Shown here in pieces: positions 20,399 to 29,165 of a stretch of 64,000 nt of DNA; position 1 is the first letter of the stretch; each line of letters opens with the position of its first letter. The notes beneath the pieces are model-generated. The model made no database searches. It worked only from the letters and a program-made list of their open reading frames with translations, and was not told where the DNA came from. Made by a program: the position numbers and the translations under genes. This DNA comes from Mycolicibacterium sp. TY81 (GTDB lineage: Bacteria; Actinomycetota; Actinomycetes; Mycobacteriales; Mycobacteriaceae), in NCBI RefSeq assembly GCF_018326285.1, contig NZ_AP023362.1, positions 1,860,001 through 1,924,000 of the forward strand, written 5' to 3'.

Positions 20399-20494
20399 AT
20401 GCTCTCGTACGTATTTGACGACCGGCGTTTGTCTGCTAGTGAATCTTTGATTTTTCTCATGATGACTCCTGCGGTGTATTCAACCGAATGGTGA
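20399..20494 (+). CDS. Possible 31-residue peptide gene
   Basis: A short ORF starts at an ATG nine bases after AGGAG, lies 13 bp after the preceding stop and ends 6 bp before the next start. The peptide begins MLSYVFDDRR and has a short hydrophobic middle ending VYSTEW. It could be a small protein of the ESX-like operon or a chance ORF in a lower-GC stretch. The good RBS spacing is the main support. Confidence 0.35.
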   Translation: MLSYVFDDRRLSASESLIFLMMTPAVYSTEW

Positions 20495-20500
20495 TTTAGG

Positions 20501-22921
20501 ATGGCACCAATTGAGCGCTATCAAGGCGGTAAGTACGGCGAGGCCACCGTCGTTCCACCGGCATTCCCGGACATCGATGAGAATGCGCTCAATGACATTG
20601 CCGTGAGACTCATGGCGTTGGGCGACCACCTCGATGGGGAGCTGATTCCACACCATGCGCACCAGCGGATGCAGTTATCCGACTGGGAGGGGGAGGCCGG
20701 TCGGCTTGCGCAAGCTGCAGCCACCGGCGTTCTAGGCTCGTATGGGGACGCATGCAAAGCCGCATACGACGCTGCGAGAAAAGTCTTCCGCGCCGAGTCT
20801 GCGGTAGTGCAGACCAAGAACGAGGTGAATCGAACTGCCGAGCTTATTCAGCAGGCGTGTCTACAGTTCGAGCAAGCGTCTAAGAACATGCTGGCGGCTG
20901 CACATGCGGCGAATCAATCTGGTGATACAGCCGCGGCAAATGCGTTTTTCAACTCGGCGGCTCTGTTCACCAAAATGATTGAGACGATGAAGGCCCTGGG
21001 TCTAGCCGAAAACACCGCCGCGGTGGCTAAGTGTGCAACTGCCCTGGCCCAGGAATTGAGCGTTCCGGCCGGTACACCCGGCGCGGACGGCAGGGTGCCT
21101 GGGCCGGTATCTCCTCCACCAGTGGGTAGTCCTGGCTCCCCCGGCACTCCTCAGGTCGGGCAGCCACCGGGGCCACCTTCGACCGGAGGTGGCGGTGGGC
21201 AGGGCGCCGGAGGAATGAAGGACGCCGCCGGGGGAGGTCCGTCGCCCTCGCAATTGGCCAATGCCGGTACATCCGACCCGCCCCGTGGTGGTGGAGGAGC
21301 GAAGGACGGCGCCGGGGACGGTCCTTCGCCCTCACAATTGGCGGCCAACGCGGGCACGTCTGATCCGGCCCGCGGTGGTGGAGGAACGAAGGATGCTGCG
21401 CCCGCGAAGCCCGCGACTCCTCAAGTGAACGTACCGCAGACGCCCGCAAACCCTGACGCATCGGGCGCACCGGCACCTGCTGCTGGCATCAACACGGCAA
21501 TGGGATCACCGGGATCGCGTCCGATGCCGCCAGGGGCAACTCCGACCGGCGCGCCATCAACTTCGTCGGTTGGCACGTCGACGTCTGGCAGCCCGTCGTC
21601 AAGCGCCCCGACCGGCCAGGGCACAGGCCAGGGCACAGGCCAAGGCACAGGCCAAGGAACTGGCCAAGGCGCCGGCCAGCCAACCGGTCAGCAAGCCCAA
21701 GGCCCGCAGGCTCCGAAGAACCCGTTCGGCCAACTGCCGACTCAACCGTTGTCCGCGGCGGCGAATGCTGTTCCACTCACGACGCCCGAACCCGCCACCC
21801 AGACGGGCGCAGCGTCGGGCACTCCGGCCGCTGCAAGTGGGGCGGCGACAGGCACCGGCGGCGCGGGTGCGGCACCAGTGACTCAGGCAGCCGGCGCGGC
21901 AAGTGCCGCCGCGCCGACCGGCACACCCGCCGGCGCCGCACCGGCCGCCCCGCTGGGCCCGGCACCGACGCCGTCGCCGGCCGCGCCGGTCGCGCAACCC
22001 GGCGCAGGTGCCGGTGGTCCGGGTGGTCCGGGCGTCGCGCCGATGTCGACCAACCAGCAGCAGAACGCCGCTGCCGCGGCGCCGATCCCGGTGACGGCGG
22101 CGCGCGCCGAACGTGACGCGATGGCTGCCGCGGCGCGGGCCGGTCTGGTGCGCAAGTCCGCGGGTGACGCGGATGTGCAGTTCGCCGAGCGAATCGCGGC
22201 GGCATTGCACGCGCCGCCGTCGATCCCGGCTATGGCGTGGAACTTCGTGTGGGCGGTGGGCGTGACGACCGACGGCGAGATCATCGCCGCGAATTCCTAT
22301 GGGGTGTCGTTCATTCCGGACGGCATGTGCCTACCGTCGCAGGTGATCTTCGTCAGCGCTGACGAGCGCATCCCGGCCGGCCAGCGCGGCCGGTGGGTCC
22401 GCGAGCCGTTCGTCGCCCTGCAGGCGTGGTGCACCTTCCATGAGAAGACGCTCAAGGTGATCATCGGCACCGAGCAGGAAGTGCAGCCGTTCGCCGGCAG
22501 CCTGCAGACGAGAGTCATTCCGCCCGAGGACATTCCGACGGACGGCCTGATGAAGGGCCGCACCCGCTTGGAGGTCATCGCTCCCGAGGCCGCCGCGAAG
22601 CTCGCGGGGTGGCCGGACGCGCAGCTGCATGAAGCGTTGCCGCCGCAGCCGGTTCAGCTGGTCCCGCCGGACCCCGCGGCCATCGGCAAGGCATGGATGG
22701 AATCGATCCGCCCGCTGATGCAGACGACGGGCGAGACGTATCGGACGGCACACCTCGAGAAGCTGGCTGCCTACGGCCGCCTGCAGGAGTCGGCGGCGCT
22801 GTACCGCGCGTACACCGCGCCGTACGCGGCCGACCTGCGGGCAGCGATCACCGATTGGGTGTGGTGGCAACAGTTCTCGACGATCCAGGGTGACGCCCAG
22901 CTGGTGGAACTGGGCGCCTAA
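20501..22921 (+). CDS. ESX secretion-associated protein, EspK-like
   Basis: 806 residues in three parts. Residues 1-180 are helical and alanine-rich, with a WEG motif (LSDWEGEAG), recalling WXG100-type helical hairpins. About 180-535 is a Pro/Gly/Ala/Thr-rich low-complexity linker containing tandem repeats. Residues 535-806 form a compact domain with AVGVTTDGEIIAANSYGVS, DERIPAGQRGRWV and a Trp-rich C-terminus. This order resembles EspK, an ESX-1-associated protein, so I call it EspK-like from memory of that family. The GC content rises to the genomic level in the linker and C-terminal parts. Its stop overlaps that of the convergent thioesterase gene. Confidence 0.55.
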   Translation: MAPIERYQGGKYGEATVVPPAFPDIDENALNDIAVRLMALGDHLDGELIPHHAHQRMQLSDWEGEAGRLAQAAATGVLGSYGDACKAAYDAARKVFRAESAVVQTKNEVNRTAELIQQACLQFEQASKNMLAAAHAANQSGDTAAANAFFNSAALFTKMIETMKALGLAENTAAVAKCATALAQELSVPAGTPGADGRVPGPVSPPPVGSPGSPGTPQVGQPPGPPSTGGGGGQGAGGMKDAAGGGPSPSQLANAGTSDPPRGGGGAKDGAGDGPSPSQLAANAGTSDPARGGGGTKDAAPAKPATPQVNVPQTPANPDASGAPAPAAGINTAMGSPGSRPMPPGATPTGAPSTSSVGTSTSGSPSSSAPTGQGTGQGTGQGTGQGTGQGAGQPTGQQAQGPQAPKNPFGQLPTQPLSAAANAVPLTTPEPATQTGAASGTPAAASGAATGTGGAGAAPVTQAAGAASAAAPTGTPAGAAPAAPLGPAPTPSPAAPVAQPGAGAGGPGGPGVAPMSTNQQQNAAAAAPIPVTAARAERDAMAAAARAGLVRKSAGDADVQFAERIAAALHAPPSIPAMAWNFVWAVGVTTDGEIIAANSYGVSFIPDGMCLPSQVIFVSADERIPAGQRGRWVREPFVALQAWCTFHEKTLKVIIGTEQEVQPFAGSLQTRVIPPEDIPTDGLMKGRTRLEVIAPEAAAKLAGWPDAQLHEALPPQPVQLVPPDPAAIGKAWMESIRPLMQTTGETYRTAHLEKLAAYGRLQESAALYRAYTAPYAADLRAAITDWVWWQQFSTIQGDAQLVELGA
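21221..21391 (+). repeat. Two-copy tandem repeat (84 + 87 bp) inside the EspK-like gene
   Basis: Two imperfect copies each encode a unit of the form GPSPSQLA-NAGTSDP-RGGGG-KD. The second copy has one extra codon. They lie in the low-complexity linker and keep the frame. Confidence 0.75.
21614..21673 (+). repeat. 12-bp minisatellite, five copies
   Basis: Five consecutive 12-bp units of the type GGCCARGGCACA, the last two degenerate, encode a GQGT repeat. As the unit is a multiple of three, copy-number changes would lengthen or shorten the linker without a frameshift. Confidence 0.8.
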
Positions 22922-23742
22922 CCGCGCGGCAGCATCGCGAGCTGCCGGCTCTGGACGACCACCTGGCCGGTGGAGTCCAGGATGACGTGGTCCTCCTCGA
23001 ACCACGTCTCGCCGACCACGGTCGAACTGGCCTGCACCCGCAGCCATCCCGGCGCCGGCCGCCGTCGCACGTACGTGGTGAGCTGCACGGTGGGCGTCCA
23101 GCCGAAGTGTCCCTGATTCATGGTGACCGGGGGAGTGATGTCGCCTGCCATCAGCGCGAACAGCAGGGCGGTGTCGGGATTGGCCTCGTCGTCGGCGAAG
23201 GGCCGCAACCACATTCGGTTGACGGGGTCGCCCTCCTCGCCGGACAGGAACGGCGTCGCTGCGTCGAGCAGGAACTCGCACCCCTGTGCCACGTGGACGA
23301 TCGCACCGACCGCATGGCCACCGGTCACCGGTACAGCATCCGCAGGTGGTTCCACCGGCAGGTAGGACACCTCGAGCGATTCCTGATGGCGCGGCGGCTT
23401 GGCGTCCAGCGGTCCGAGCGTCACCGCGCAGCTGACCGCTGCGCGACCGTTCTGCGACAGCTGGACATCGACCAGGGCGACCTGGCGCCCATGCTTGCGG
23501 ACCGTTGTCGTCAGCTGCACCTCGCCGGGGTCCGGCGCATTCAGGTAGTTGGCGCTCACGGCGACAGGTGCCAGGTCGGATTCTGCACCGATGGCCTGCT
23601 GCGCGGCCGCGGCACACACCGCCATCATGCAGCCCCCATGCACCTTCGGGCCGATCGTCCACACCGGGTCGATGGTGGCGGTGAAGGTGCCGTCACCGAC
23701 CGCGGTGACGGTGGTGAGGTCCGTGAAGGGGTGCGCTGTCAT
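22918..23742 (-). CDS. Acyl-CoA thioesterase-family protein, copy 1
   Basis: 274 residues from the ATG at 23742, which follows GGAGA and matches the start of the paralogue at 25492-26319; the open frame continues upstream. Two hot-dog-like halves are suggested, the first with VHGGCMMAVCAAAAQQA and the second with GHFGWTPTVQLTTYVRRRPAPGW, typical of TesB-like double hot-dog acyl-CoA thioesterases. The substrate is not known. It lies 50 bp downstream of the HxlR gene on the same strand and is probably co-transcribed with it. By eye it is about three quarters identical to the second copy. Confidence 0.75.
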   Translation of the reverse strand: MTAHPFTDLTTVTAVGDGTFTATIDPVWTIGPKVHGGCMMAVCAAAAQQAIGAESDLAPVAVSANYLNAPDPGEVQLTTTVRKHGRQVALVDVQLSQNGRAAVSCAVTLGPLDAKPPRHQESLEVSYLPVEPPADAVPVTGGHAVGAIVHVAQGCEFLLDAATPFLSGEEGDPVNRMWLRPFADDEANPDTALLFALMAGDITPPVTMNQGHFGWTPTVQLTTYVRRRPAPGWLRVQASSTVVGETWFEEDHVILDSTGQVVVQSRQLAMLPRG

Positions 23743-23792
23743 TTCATCTCCAACGGTGACGCGATGGTTGCTGATTCCGGAATGGGCAAAGC

Positions 23793-24266
23793 TCACGACC
23801 GATTCAGCCGGATCTCGATGTCACCTGCGGAAACGGTGGCAGCATTTGGATCATCAGTGACGATCACGCCAACCCGGTTGCCCGACTCCCGGTCGACGAA
23901 GCACAACGGACCGCGTCCGCCCTTCTGCAGATGCTTGTCGCCCCACTGACTCATCGCCAGGTACACCGGCAGGAGGTCTTCGCCGGCCTCGGTCAGCCGG
24001 TATTCGTCCCGCGCGCGCTTGCCGGGCTCCTGATAGGGCACCCGCACCATCAGTTGTGCGGCCTCGAGTTGTTTGAGCGCGCGTGACACCGCGGGTGCGG
24101 ACGTTCCGATCCGCTCGACGAAGTCTTCGAATCGCGTTGTACCGAAAAGGCTTTCGCGGACAGCGAGAAAAACGGTCTTGGTGCTGAGCAGGTCCAGCAG
24201 CTTGGCCACCGAGCAGCCGTCCTTGATCGACCACTGGCGGTCGCGCAGTCTTTCCTCGAACTCCAT
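23793..24266 (-). CDS. HxlR-family winged-helix regulator
   Basis: 157 residues from the ATG at 24266 after GAGGG; the frame extends upstream, but that start would lie inside the operator region. HxlR features are a Cys near the N-terminus (KDGCSVAKLLDLL), FGTTRFEDFVERIGTSAPAVSRALKQLEAAQLM as the recognition region, and the wing with RDEYRLTEAGEDLLPVYLAM. It is divergent from an SDR gene across a 90-bp region holding two matching palindromes, so it probably controls both directions. Confidence 0.88.
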   Translation of the reverse strand: MEFEERLRDRQWSIKDGCSVAKLLDLLSTKTVFLAVRESLFGTTRFEDFVERIGTSAPAVSRALKQLEAAQLMVRVPYQEPGKRARDEYRLTEAGEDLLPVYLAMSQWGDKHLQKGGRGPLCFVDRESGNRVGVIVTDDPNAATVSAGDIEIRLNRS

Positions 24267-24283
24267 CACACCCTCTTTTTGGA

Positions 24284-24297
24284 TAACGCTTGCGTTA
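24284..24297. promoter_or_regulatory. Candidate HxlR operator, site 1
   Basis: TAACGCTTGCGTTA is an inverted repeat of the form TAACG-N4-CGTTA, 18 bp upstream of the hxlR-like start. It shares both half-sites with site 2, whose centre is exactly 40 bp away. Confidence 0.65.
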
Positions 24298-24323
24298 CTC
24301 AGATATCCGTGCTTCCATCTTAG

Positions 24324-24337
24324 TAACGTCATCGTTA
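24324..24337. promoter_or_regulatory. Candidate HxlR operator, site 2
   Basis: TAACGTCATCGTTA has the same TAACG-N4-CGTTA form as site 1 and ends 19 bp before the SDR start. Forty base pairs between centres places both sites on the same helix face, suggesting cooperative binding. Confidence 0.65.
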
Positions 24338-24356
24338 TTCAGCAAGGGAGCTTCAG

Positions 24357-25058
24357 ATGGTCGCAGTGGCAGGCAAGGTGGTCGTGGTGACCGGCGGACG
24401 GCGGGGTCTGGGCGCCGCACTCGTCGACGAACTTCTGGCCAGGGGAGCGCGCAAGGTCTATTCGACGGGCCGGTCGCCGTTCACCGATGAGCGCCCCGAA
24501 GTGGTCCCGGTCGAGCTCGAAGTGCGTTCGGAGGCATCGGTTTCCGCGTTCGCCGAGCTCGCGCCGGATGCCGAGATCATCTTCAACAACGCGGGCATCC
24601 TGTTGCCCGGTTCGCTGCTGACCGGCGGTTTCGACGATATCGAGGCGACCTTCGATATCAACGTCTTCGGGCCGCTGCGAGTGGCTCGGGCCTTCGCTCC
24701 GATTCTGGCGGCCAACGGCGGTGGCGCCCTGATCAACATGCATTCGGTGTTGTCCTGGGTGGCCGGAAGCGCGGCGTACGGCGCCTCGAAGGCCGCGATC
24801 TGGTCGGTCACCAACTCGCTGCGCGGCGAGCTGGCGGCACAAGGCACGCAGGTGGTCGGGGTGCACGCCGGGCTGATCGAGACCGACATGGTCGCCGATA
24901 TCCCGGGTCCGAAGACGACGGCGGTGGACATCGCGACCCGCATCATCGACGGACTTGAAGCGGGTGCGGTCGAGGTCCTGGCCGATGAAGTGTCGGTGGG
25001 TGTCAAGTCGGCGTTGTCGGGTCCGGTGGAGAACCTGACCTTCGCGATGGCGGTCTGA
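24357..25058 (+). CDS. Short-chain dehydrogenase/reductase
   Basis: 233 residues, classical-SDR size. The cofactor motif TGGRRGLG is near residue 12, NNAG near 79, the catalytic Ser in MHSVLSW near 128, and YGASKAA (Tyr-x-x-x-Lys) near 140. It should be an NAD(P)(H)-dependent oxidoreductase; the substrate is unknown. It forms an operon with the tautomerase gene 4 bp downstream and is divergent from hxlR, with two operator-like palindromes between. Confidence 0.85.
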   Translation: MVAVAGKVVVVTGGRRGLGAALVDELLARGARKVYSTGRSPFTDERPEVVPVELEVRSEASVSAFAELAPDAEIIFNNAGILLPGSLLTGGFDDIEATFDINVFGPLRVARAFAPILAANGGGALINMHSVLSWVAGSAAYGASKAAIWSVTNSLRGELAAQGTQVVGVHAGLIETDMVADIPGPKTTAVDIATRIIDGLEAGAVEVLADEVSVGVKSALSGPVENLTFAMAV

Positions 25059-25062
25059 CGGC

Positions 25063-25488
25063 ATGCCGCTGTGGACCATTCACCACACGCCGGACTTCTT
25101 CACCGCCGAGGACAAACGTGCGCTGGCGCGCAGCATCACCGATCATTACGAGAAAGCGGGGCTTCCGCGGTTCTACGTCGTGGTCATCTTCAACGAAACC
25201 CGTTCGGGTGACCTGTATGTCGGTGGTGAGCAGACCGACGTCGGGCTGCGGGTGGTCATCGACCACATCGCCCGCCGCGCCGCGGACAAGGACCATCGCC
25301 ACCGCATTGCCCACTGGATCAAGTCGATCCTCGGTCCGTATTTGGAAGCGCAGGACAACCCGCACTGGGAGTTTCACGTCGATGAGACCAGTGAGGACCT
25401 CTGGATGATCAACGGCTTGATCCCGCCGCCCATGGGCTCGGACGCCGAAAAGCGTTGGGTCGCAGACAACGCGGTGTCCGTCTATTGA
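25063..25488 (+). CDS. Tautomerase-family protein, cis-CaaD-like
   Basis: 141 residues. After removal of Met the protein begins with Pro (MPLWTIHH), the catalytic general base of the tautomerase superfamily. A His near 27 and an Arg pair near 70 fall where the cis-3-chloroacrylic-acid-dehalogenase-like subgroup has active-site residues. Single-chain members of this size form trimers. The real substrate is unknown, and the chemistry could be tautomerisation or hydration. It is co-transcribed with the SDR. Confidence 0.75.
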   Translation: MPLWTIHHTPDFFTAEDKRALARSITDHYEKAGLPRFYVVVIFNETRSGDLYVGGEQTDVGLRVVIDHIARRAADKDHRHRIAHWIKSILGPYLEAQDNPHWEFHVDETSEDLWMINGLIPPPMGSDAEKRWVADNAVSVY

Positions 25489-25491
25489 TCG

Positions 25492-26319
25492 TCAGGACCC
25501 CAGCGGCAGCATCGCCATTTGGCGACTCTGTACGACCACCTGGCCGTTGGCATCGACGATGAGGTGGTCCTCCTCGAACCAGGTGTCGCCGATGACGGTG
25601 GAGCTGGCCATGACTCGCAGCCATCCGGGTGCGGGCCGGCGCCGCAGGTAGGTGGTCAGCTGGACCGTCGGCGTCCATCCGAAGTGTCCGCGGTTCATCG
25701 TGACCGGCGGTGTGATGTCACCGGCCATCAGCGCGAAGAGCAAGGTCGCATCTGGATCGGCTTCGTCGGAGGCAAAGGGACGCAACCATATCCGGGTGAC
25801 AGGCTCGCCTTCGGCGCCGGTCAGGAACGGTGTTGCCGCGTCCAGACGCATGTCGCAGCCCTGCGCGACGTGGACGACGTGCCCCAGCGGATGGTCGGCG
25901 GTCACCGGTACCGCATCAGCCGGCGGCTCGACCGTCATGGAGCAGACTTCCAGCGGCACCTGATGGCGCGGCGGCTTCGCATCCAGTTGTCCCAGGGTGA
26001 CCGAGCACGTGACGGCGACCCGGCCGCGTTGTGACAGCTCGACCTCGACCAGGTTCACCTGTCGGCCGCGTTTGCGGATCGTGGTGCTGAGCCGGACCTC
26101 GCCCGGATCGGGCGCGTTGAGGTAGTTGGCGCTCAACGCAATCGGGGCCAGGTCGGCGGCGTCGGGAACACTCTGGCGAGCGGCGGCGGCGCACAGCGCC
26201 ATCATGCAGCCCCCGTGCACCTTGGGGCCGATGGTCCACCTGCCGTCGATGTTGGCGGTGAACACACCGGAGTCGATCGCGGTGACAGTGGTCAGATCGG
26301 TGAAGGGACGCAGCTTCAT
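25492..26319 (-). CDS. Acyl-CoA thioesterase-family protein, copy 2
   Basis: 275 residues; the start overlaps the mmpL stop (ATGA), so it is the last gene of an mmpS-mmpL-thioesterase operon. It shares the same motifs as copy 1 (VHGGCMMALCAAAARQ, GHFGWTPTVQLTTYLRRRP) and aligns with it end to end without large gaps. In mycobacteria MmpL proteins move lipids across the inner membrane, so a thioesterase that releases or edits an acyl chain for the same lipid is a reasonable but unproved role. Confidence 0.75.
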   Translation of the reverse strand: MKLRPFTDLTTVTAIDSGVFTANIDGRWTIGPKVHGGCMMALCAAAARQSVPDAADLAPIALSANYLNAPDPGEVRLSTTIRKRGRQVNLVEVELSQRGRVAVTCSVTLGQLDAKPPRHQVPLEVCSMTVEPPADAVPVTADHPLGHVVHVAQGCDMRLDAATPFLTGAEGEPVTRIWLRPFASDEADPDATLLFALMAGDITPPVTMNRGHFGWTPTVQLTTYLRRRPAPGWLRVMASSTVIGDTWFEEDHLIVDANGQVVVQSRQMAMLPLGS

Positions 26320-29165
26320 GCCATCTCCAATTCCGGTGTTGTGCTGGTGGTTTCAGCGGCACGGGCGGGACGGCTCCGGACCTTCAGTGGCCACCAGAAC
26401 CAGCGTCCGAGCAGTGCCGCGATCGACGGGGTGATCAGGGAGCGCACCACGAAGGTGTCGAACAGCAGGCCGAGTCCGATCGTGGTGCCGATCTGGCCGA
26501 CCGACCGCAGATCGCTCGCGATCATCGAGATCATGGTGAACGCGAACACCAGGCCGGCGGCGGTGACGACGCCACCGGTGGCGCCGGTGGCACGGATCAG
26601 TCCGGTGCGCAGGCCGGCGCTGATCTCCTCCTTGAAGCGGGACACCACCAGCAGGTTGTAGTCGGAGCCGACGGCCAGCAGGACGATGACCGACATGGCG
26701 ATCACCAGCCACTGCAACTCGATGCCCAGGAAGTACTGCCAGATCAGCACCGACAGACCGAACGACGCGGCCAGCGACAGCACCACGGTGCCGACGATGA
26801 CGATCGACGCGACCAGGGCCCGGGTGATCAGCAGCATCACCACGAAGATCAGGATGATGGCGGCGAGGGCGGCGATCAGCAGGTCGTAGTGCGCGCCCTG
26901 CTGGATGTCCTTGTAGGTCGCGGCGGTACCGCCCAGATAGAACTTCGCGCCGGCCAGCGGCGTGCCCTTGACGGCCTCCTTGGCGGCCTGCAGTTCGGCA
27001 TCGACGTGCGAAATGCCCTCCAGGGTTGCGGGATCAACGTCATGAGTGACGATGAAGCGGGCCGCCTTGCCGTCGGGGGAGAGCATCAGTTCCATGCCGC
27101 GCTGAAAGTCGGGGCTGCTGAACGCTTCTGGCGGCAGGTAGAACATGTCGTCGTTCTTCGCGTCGTCGAACGTCTGACCCATGGCCGCAGCGGTGTCGGT
27201 CATGCGTTCCATCTGGGTGACCATGCCGTCGAAAGTGCTGCGCATGGTCTGCATCAGGTTGCGGACGTCCGTGGACAGGCTGATCAGGGGTGGCAGCTGG
27301 GCGGCGATCTGCGGCGTCACCACGTCGAGCTTGCCCATGGCGTCCGACAGTGCCCTGGTGTTGTCGGCCAGCCGGTCGAAGCCGTCGGTGGCGTCGAACA
27401 CCGAGCGCATCGCGTGACAGACCGGAATGTCGAAGCAGTGCGGCTCCCAGTAGAAGTAGTTCCGCAGCGGCCGGAAGAAGTCGTCGAAATCGGCGATCTG
27501 GTCCCGCAACTCGGCGGTGGTCGCCGACATGTCCTGCGCGGCAACATCTCCGGCATGCGTGGCATCGGCCAGCTGCACGCTGAGGTCGTGCATGTGCCGC
27601 ATGATGCCGATCATCGAGGTGAGGTGGTCGGTCATGGTCTGCACGTCGCCGAGGCGGGCCTTCAGGAACTGCAGGTTCTCGTTCATCGAGACGGCCTGCG
27701 CGCTGATCTGGAACGGCACCGAGCCGTGTTCCATCGGTGGGCCGAGCGGGCGCGTGATGCTCTGCACCCGGGCGATACCCGGAACCCGGAAGATGTTCTT
27801 CGCGATCCGGTCCAGCACCAGCATGTCCCGGGAGTTCCGCAGGTCGTGATCGGCCTCGACCATCAACATGTCGGGGTTCATCCGCGCGGAGGTGAAATGC
27901 TCTTCGGCCGCGGCATAGCCGATGTTGGACGGCACGTCTTTCGGTACGTAGAAGCGGTTGTCGTAGTTGGTGCGGTATCCGGGCAATGCCAGCACGCCGA
28001 CCAGCGCGGCGGCGGTGGCCGCGACCAGGATGGGCCCGGGCCACCGGACCACGGCGGTGCCGACCCGGCGCCAGCCGCGGGTCTTGTTGGCACGCTTGGG
28101 GTCCAGCAGCCCGAAGTGGGTGCTGACCACCATCACGGCGGGTGCGAAGGTCAGCGCCATGACCAGGATGACGGTCATCGCGGTCGCACACGGCAGCGCG
28201 AGGGTGTTGAAGTAGTTCAGCCGGGTGAACAGCAGGCACATCATGGCGCCGGCGATGGTCAGGCCGGAGCCGAGGATCACGTGGTAGACGCTGGAAAACG
28301 TTGAGTAATAGGCGGTTTCCCGGTCCTCGCCGGCATTGCGGGCCTCGTGATAGCGGCCGACCAGGAATATCCAGTAGTCGGTGCCGGCGGCGATCGCGAG
28401 CGCGGTCAGCACGCTGACGGCGAAGGTCGACAGACTGATCAACTGGGCATTACCGAGGACGGCGACCAGCCCGCGGGCCATGCTCATCTCGGTCAGTACG
28501 ACCAGGAGCGCGATGAATGTCGTTGCGATGGAGCGGTATACGACCAGCAGCATCAACGCGATGACGACGAGCGTCACGACCGTCATCTTGACCATGCTCT
28601 TGTCGCCGGCCTCGTTGGTGTCGGCGACCAGGGCGGCCTGGCCGGTGACGAACGCCTTGACCCCGGCCGGCGGATGGCTGCGGTCGACGATGTGCCGCAC
28701 CGCATCCACGGATTCGACACCCTCGGTGGACCCTTGGTCACCGCGCAGGTTCACCTGGACGTAGGCCGCCTTGTGGTCCTCGCTCTCGGATCCGGCCGAG
28801 GTGATGCGGTCGCCCCAGAAGTCCTGCACGTGCTCGATGTGTGCGGTGTCCTGCTGGAGCTGGTGCACCAGGTCGCCGTAGTACTGCCGTGCGGTGTTGC
28901 CGAGCGCCTGATCCGACTCGATGATGATCATCAGCACGCTGTCGGAATCGAATTCGCCGAATGTGGTGCCGATGTGTTTGGTCGCGATGACCGATGGAGC
29001 GTCCTGCGGGGAGAGCGACACGGCGTTGTTCGCGCCGACGACCTCGAGTTTGGGCACCAGCAGGTTGGTGGCCGCGGTGGCTGCCAGCCAGATCAGGATG
29101 ATCGGCACCGACAGGATGCGGATCAGCCGGGGATAGCGGCCCCGGCTGCTGTGCTGGCCGCTCAT
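26316..29165 (-). CDS. MmpL-family RND transporter
   Basis: 949 residues with the usual MmpL plan: an N-terminal helix, a first periplasmic domain at about 40-190, a block of five helices, a second long periplasmic domain at about 420-740 containing a coiled-coil-like stretch, and a final block of five helices. RND motifs are seen in the membrane halves, for example SVIVLLAVGSDYNLLVVSR with its Asp-Tyr pair and the matching LAIAAGTDYWIFLVGRYHE. It is proton-driven and located in the inner membrane; substrates of the family are lipids, siderophores or drugs. It overlaps mmpS upstream by 4 bp. TetR control is likely. Confidence 0.92.
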   Translation of the reverse strand: MSGQHSSRGRYPRLIRILSVPIILIWLAATAATNLLVPKLEVVGANNAVSLSPQDAPSVIATKHIGTTFGEFDSDSVLMIIIESDQALGNTARQYYGDLVHQLQQDTAHIEHVQDFWGDRITSAGSESEDHKAAYVQVNLRGDQGSTEGVESVDAVRHIVDRSHPPAGVKAFVTGQAALVADTNEAGDKSMVKMTVVTLVVIALMLLVVYRSIATTFIALLVVLTEMSMARGLVAVLGNAQLISLSTFAVSVLTALAIAAGTDYWIFLVGRYHEARNAGEDRETAYYSTFSSVYHVILGSGLTIAGAMMCLLFTRLNYFNTLALPCATAMTVILVMALTFAPAVMVVSTHFGLLDPKRANKTRGWRRVGTAVVRWPGPILVAATAAALVGVLALPGYRTNYDNRFYVPKDVPSNIGYAAAEEHFTSARMNPDMLMVEADHDLRNSRDMLVLDRIAKNIFRVPGIARVQSITRPLGPPMEHGSVPFQISAQAVSMNENLQFLKARLGDVQTMTDHLTSMIGIMRHMHDLSVQLADATHAGDVAAQDMSATTAELRDQIADFDDFFRPLRNYFYWEPHCFDIPVCHAMRSVFDATDGFDRLADNTRALSDAMGKLDVVTPQIAAQLPPLISLSTDVRNLMQTMRSTFDGMVTQMERMTDTAAAMGQTFDDAKNDDMFYLPPEAFSSPDFQRGMELMLSPDGKAARFIVTHDVDPATLEGISHVDAELQAAKEAVKGTPLAGAKFYLGGTAATYKDIQQGAHYDLLIAALAAIILIFVVMLLITRALVASIVIVGTVVLSLAASFGLSVLIWQYFLGIELQWLVIAMSVIVLLAVGSDYNLLVVSRFKEEISAGLRTGLIRATGATGGVVTAAGLVFAFTMISMIASDLRSVGQIGTTIGLGLLFDTFVVRSLITPSIAALLGRWFWWPLKVRSRPARAAETTSTTPELEMA

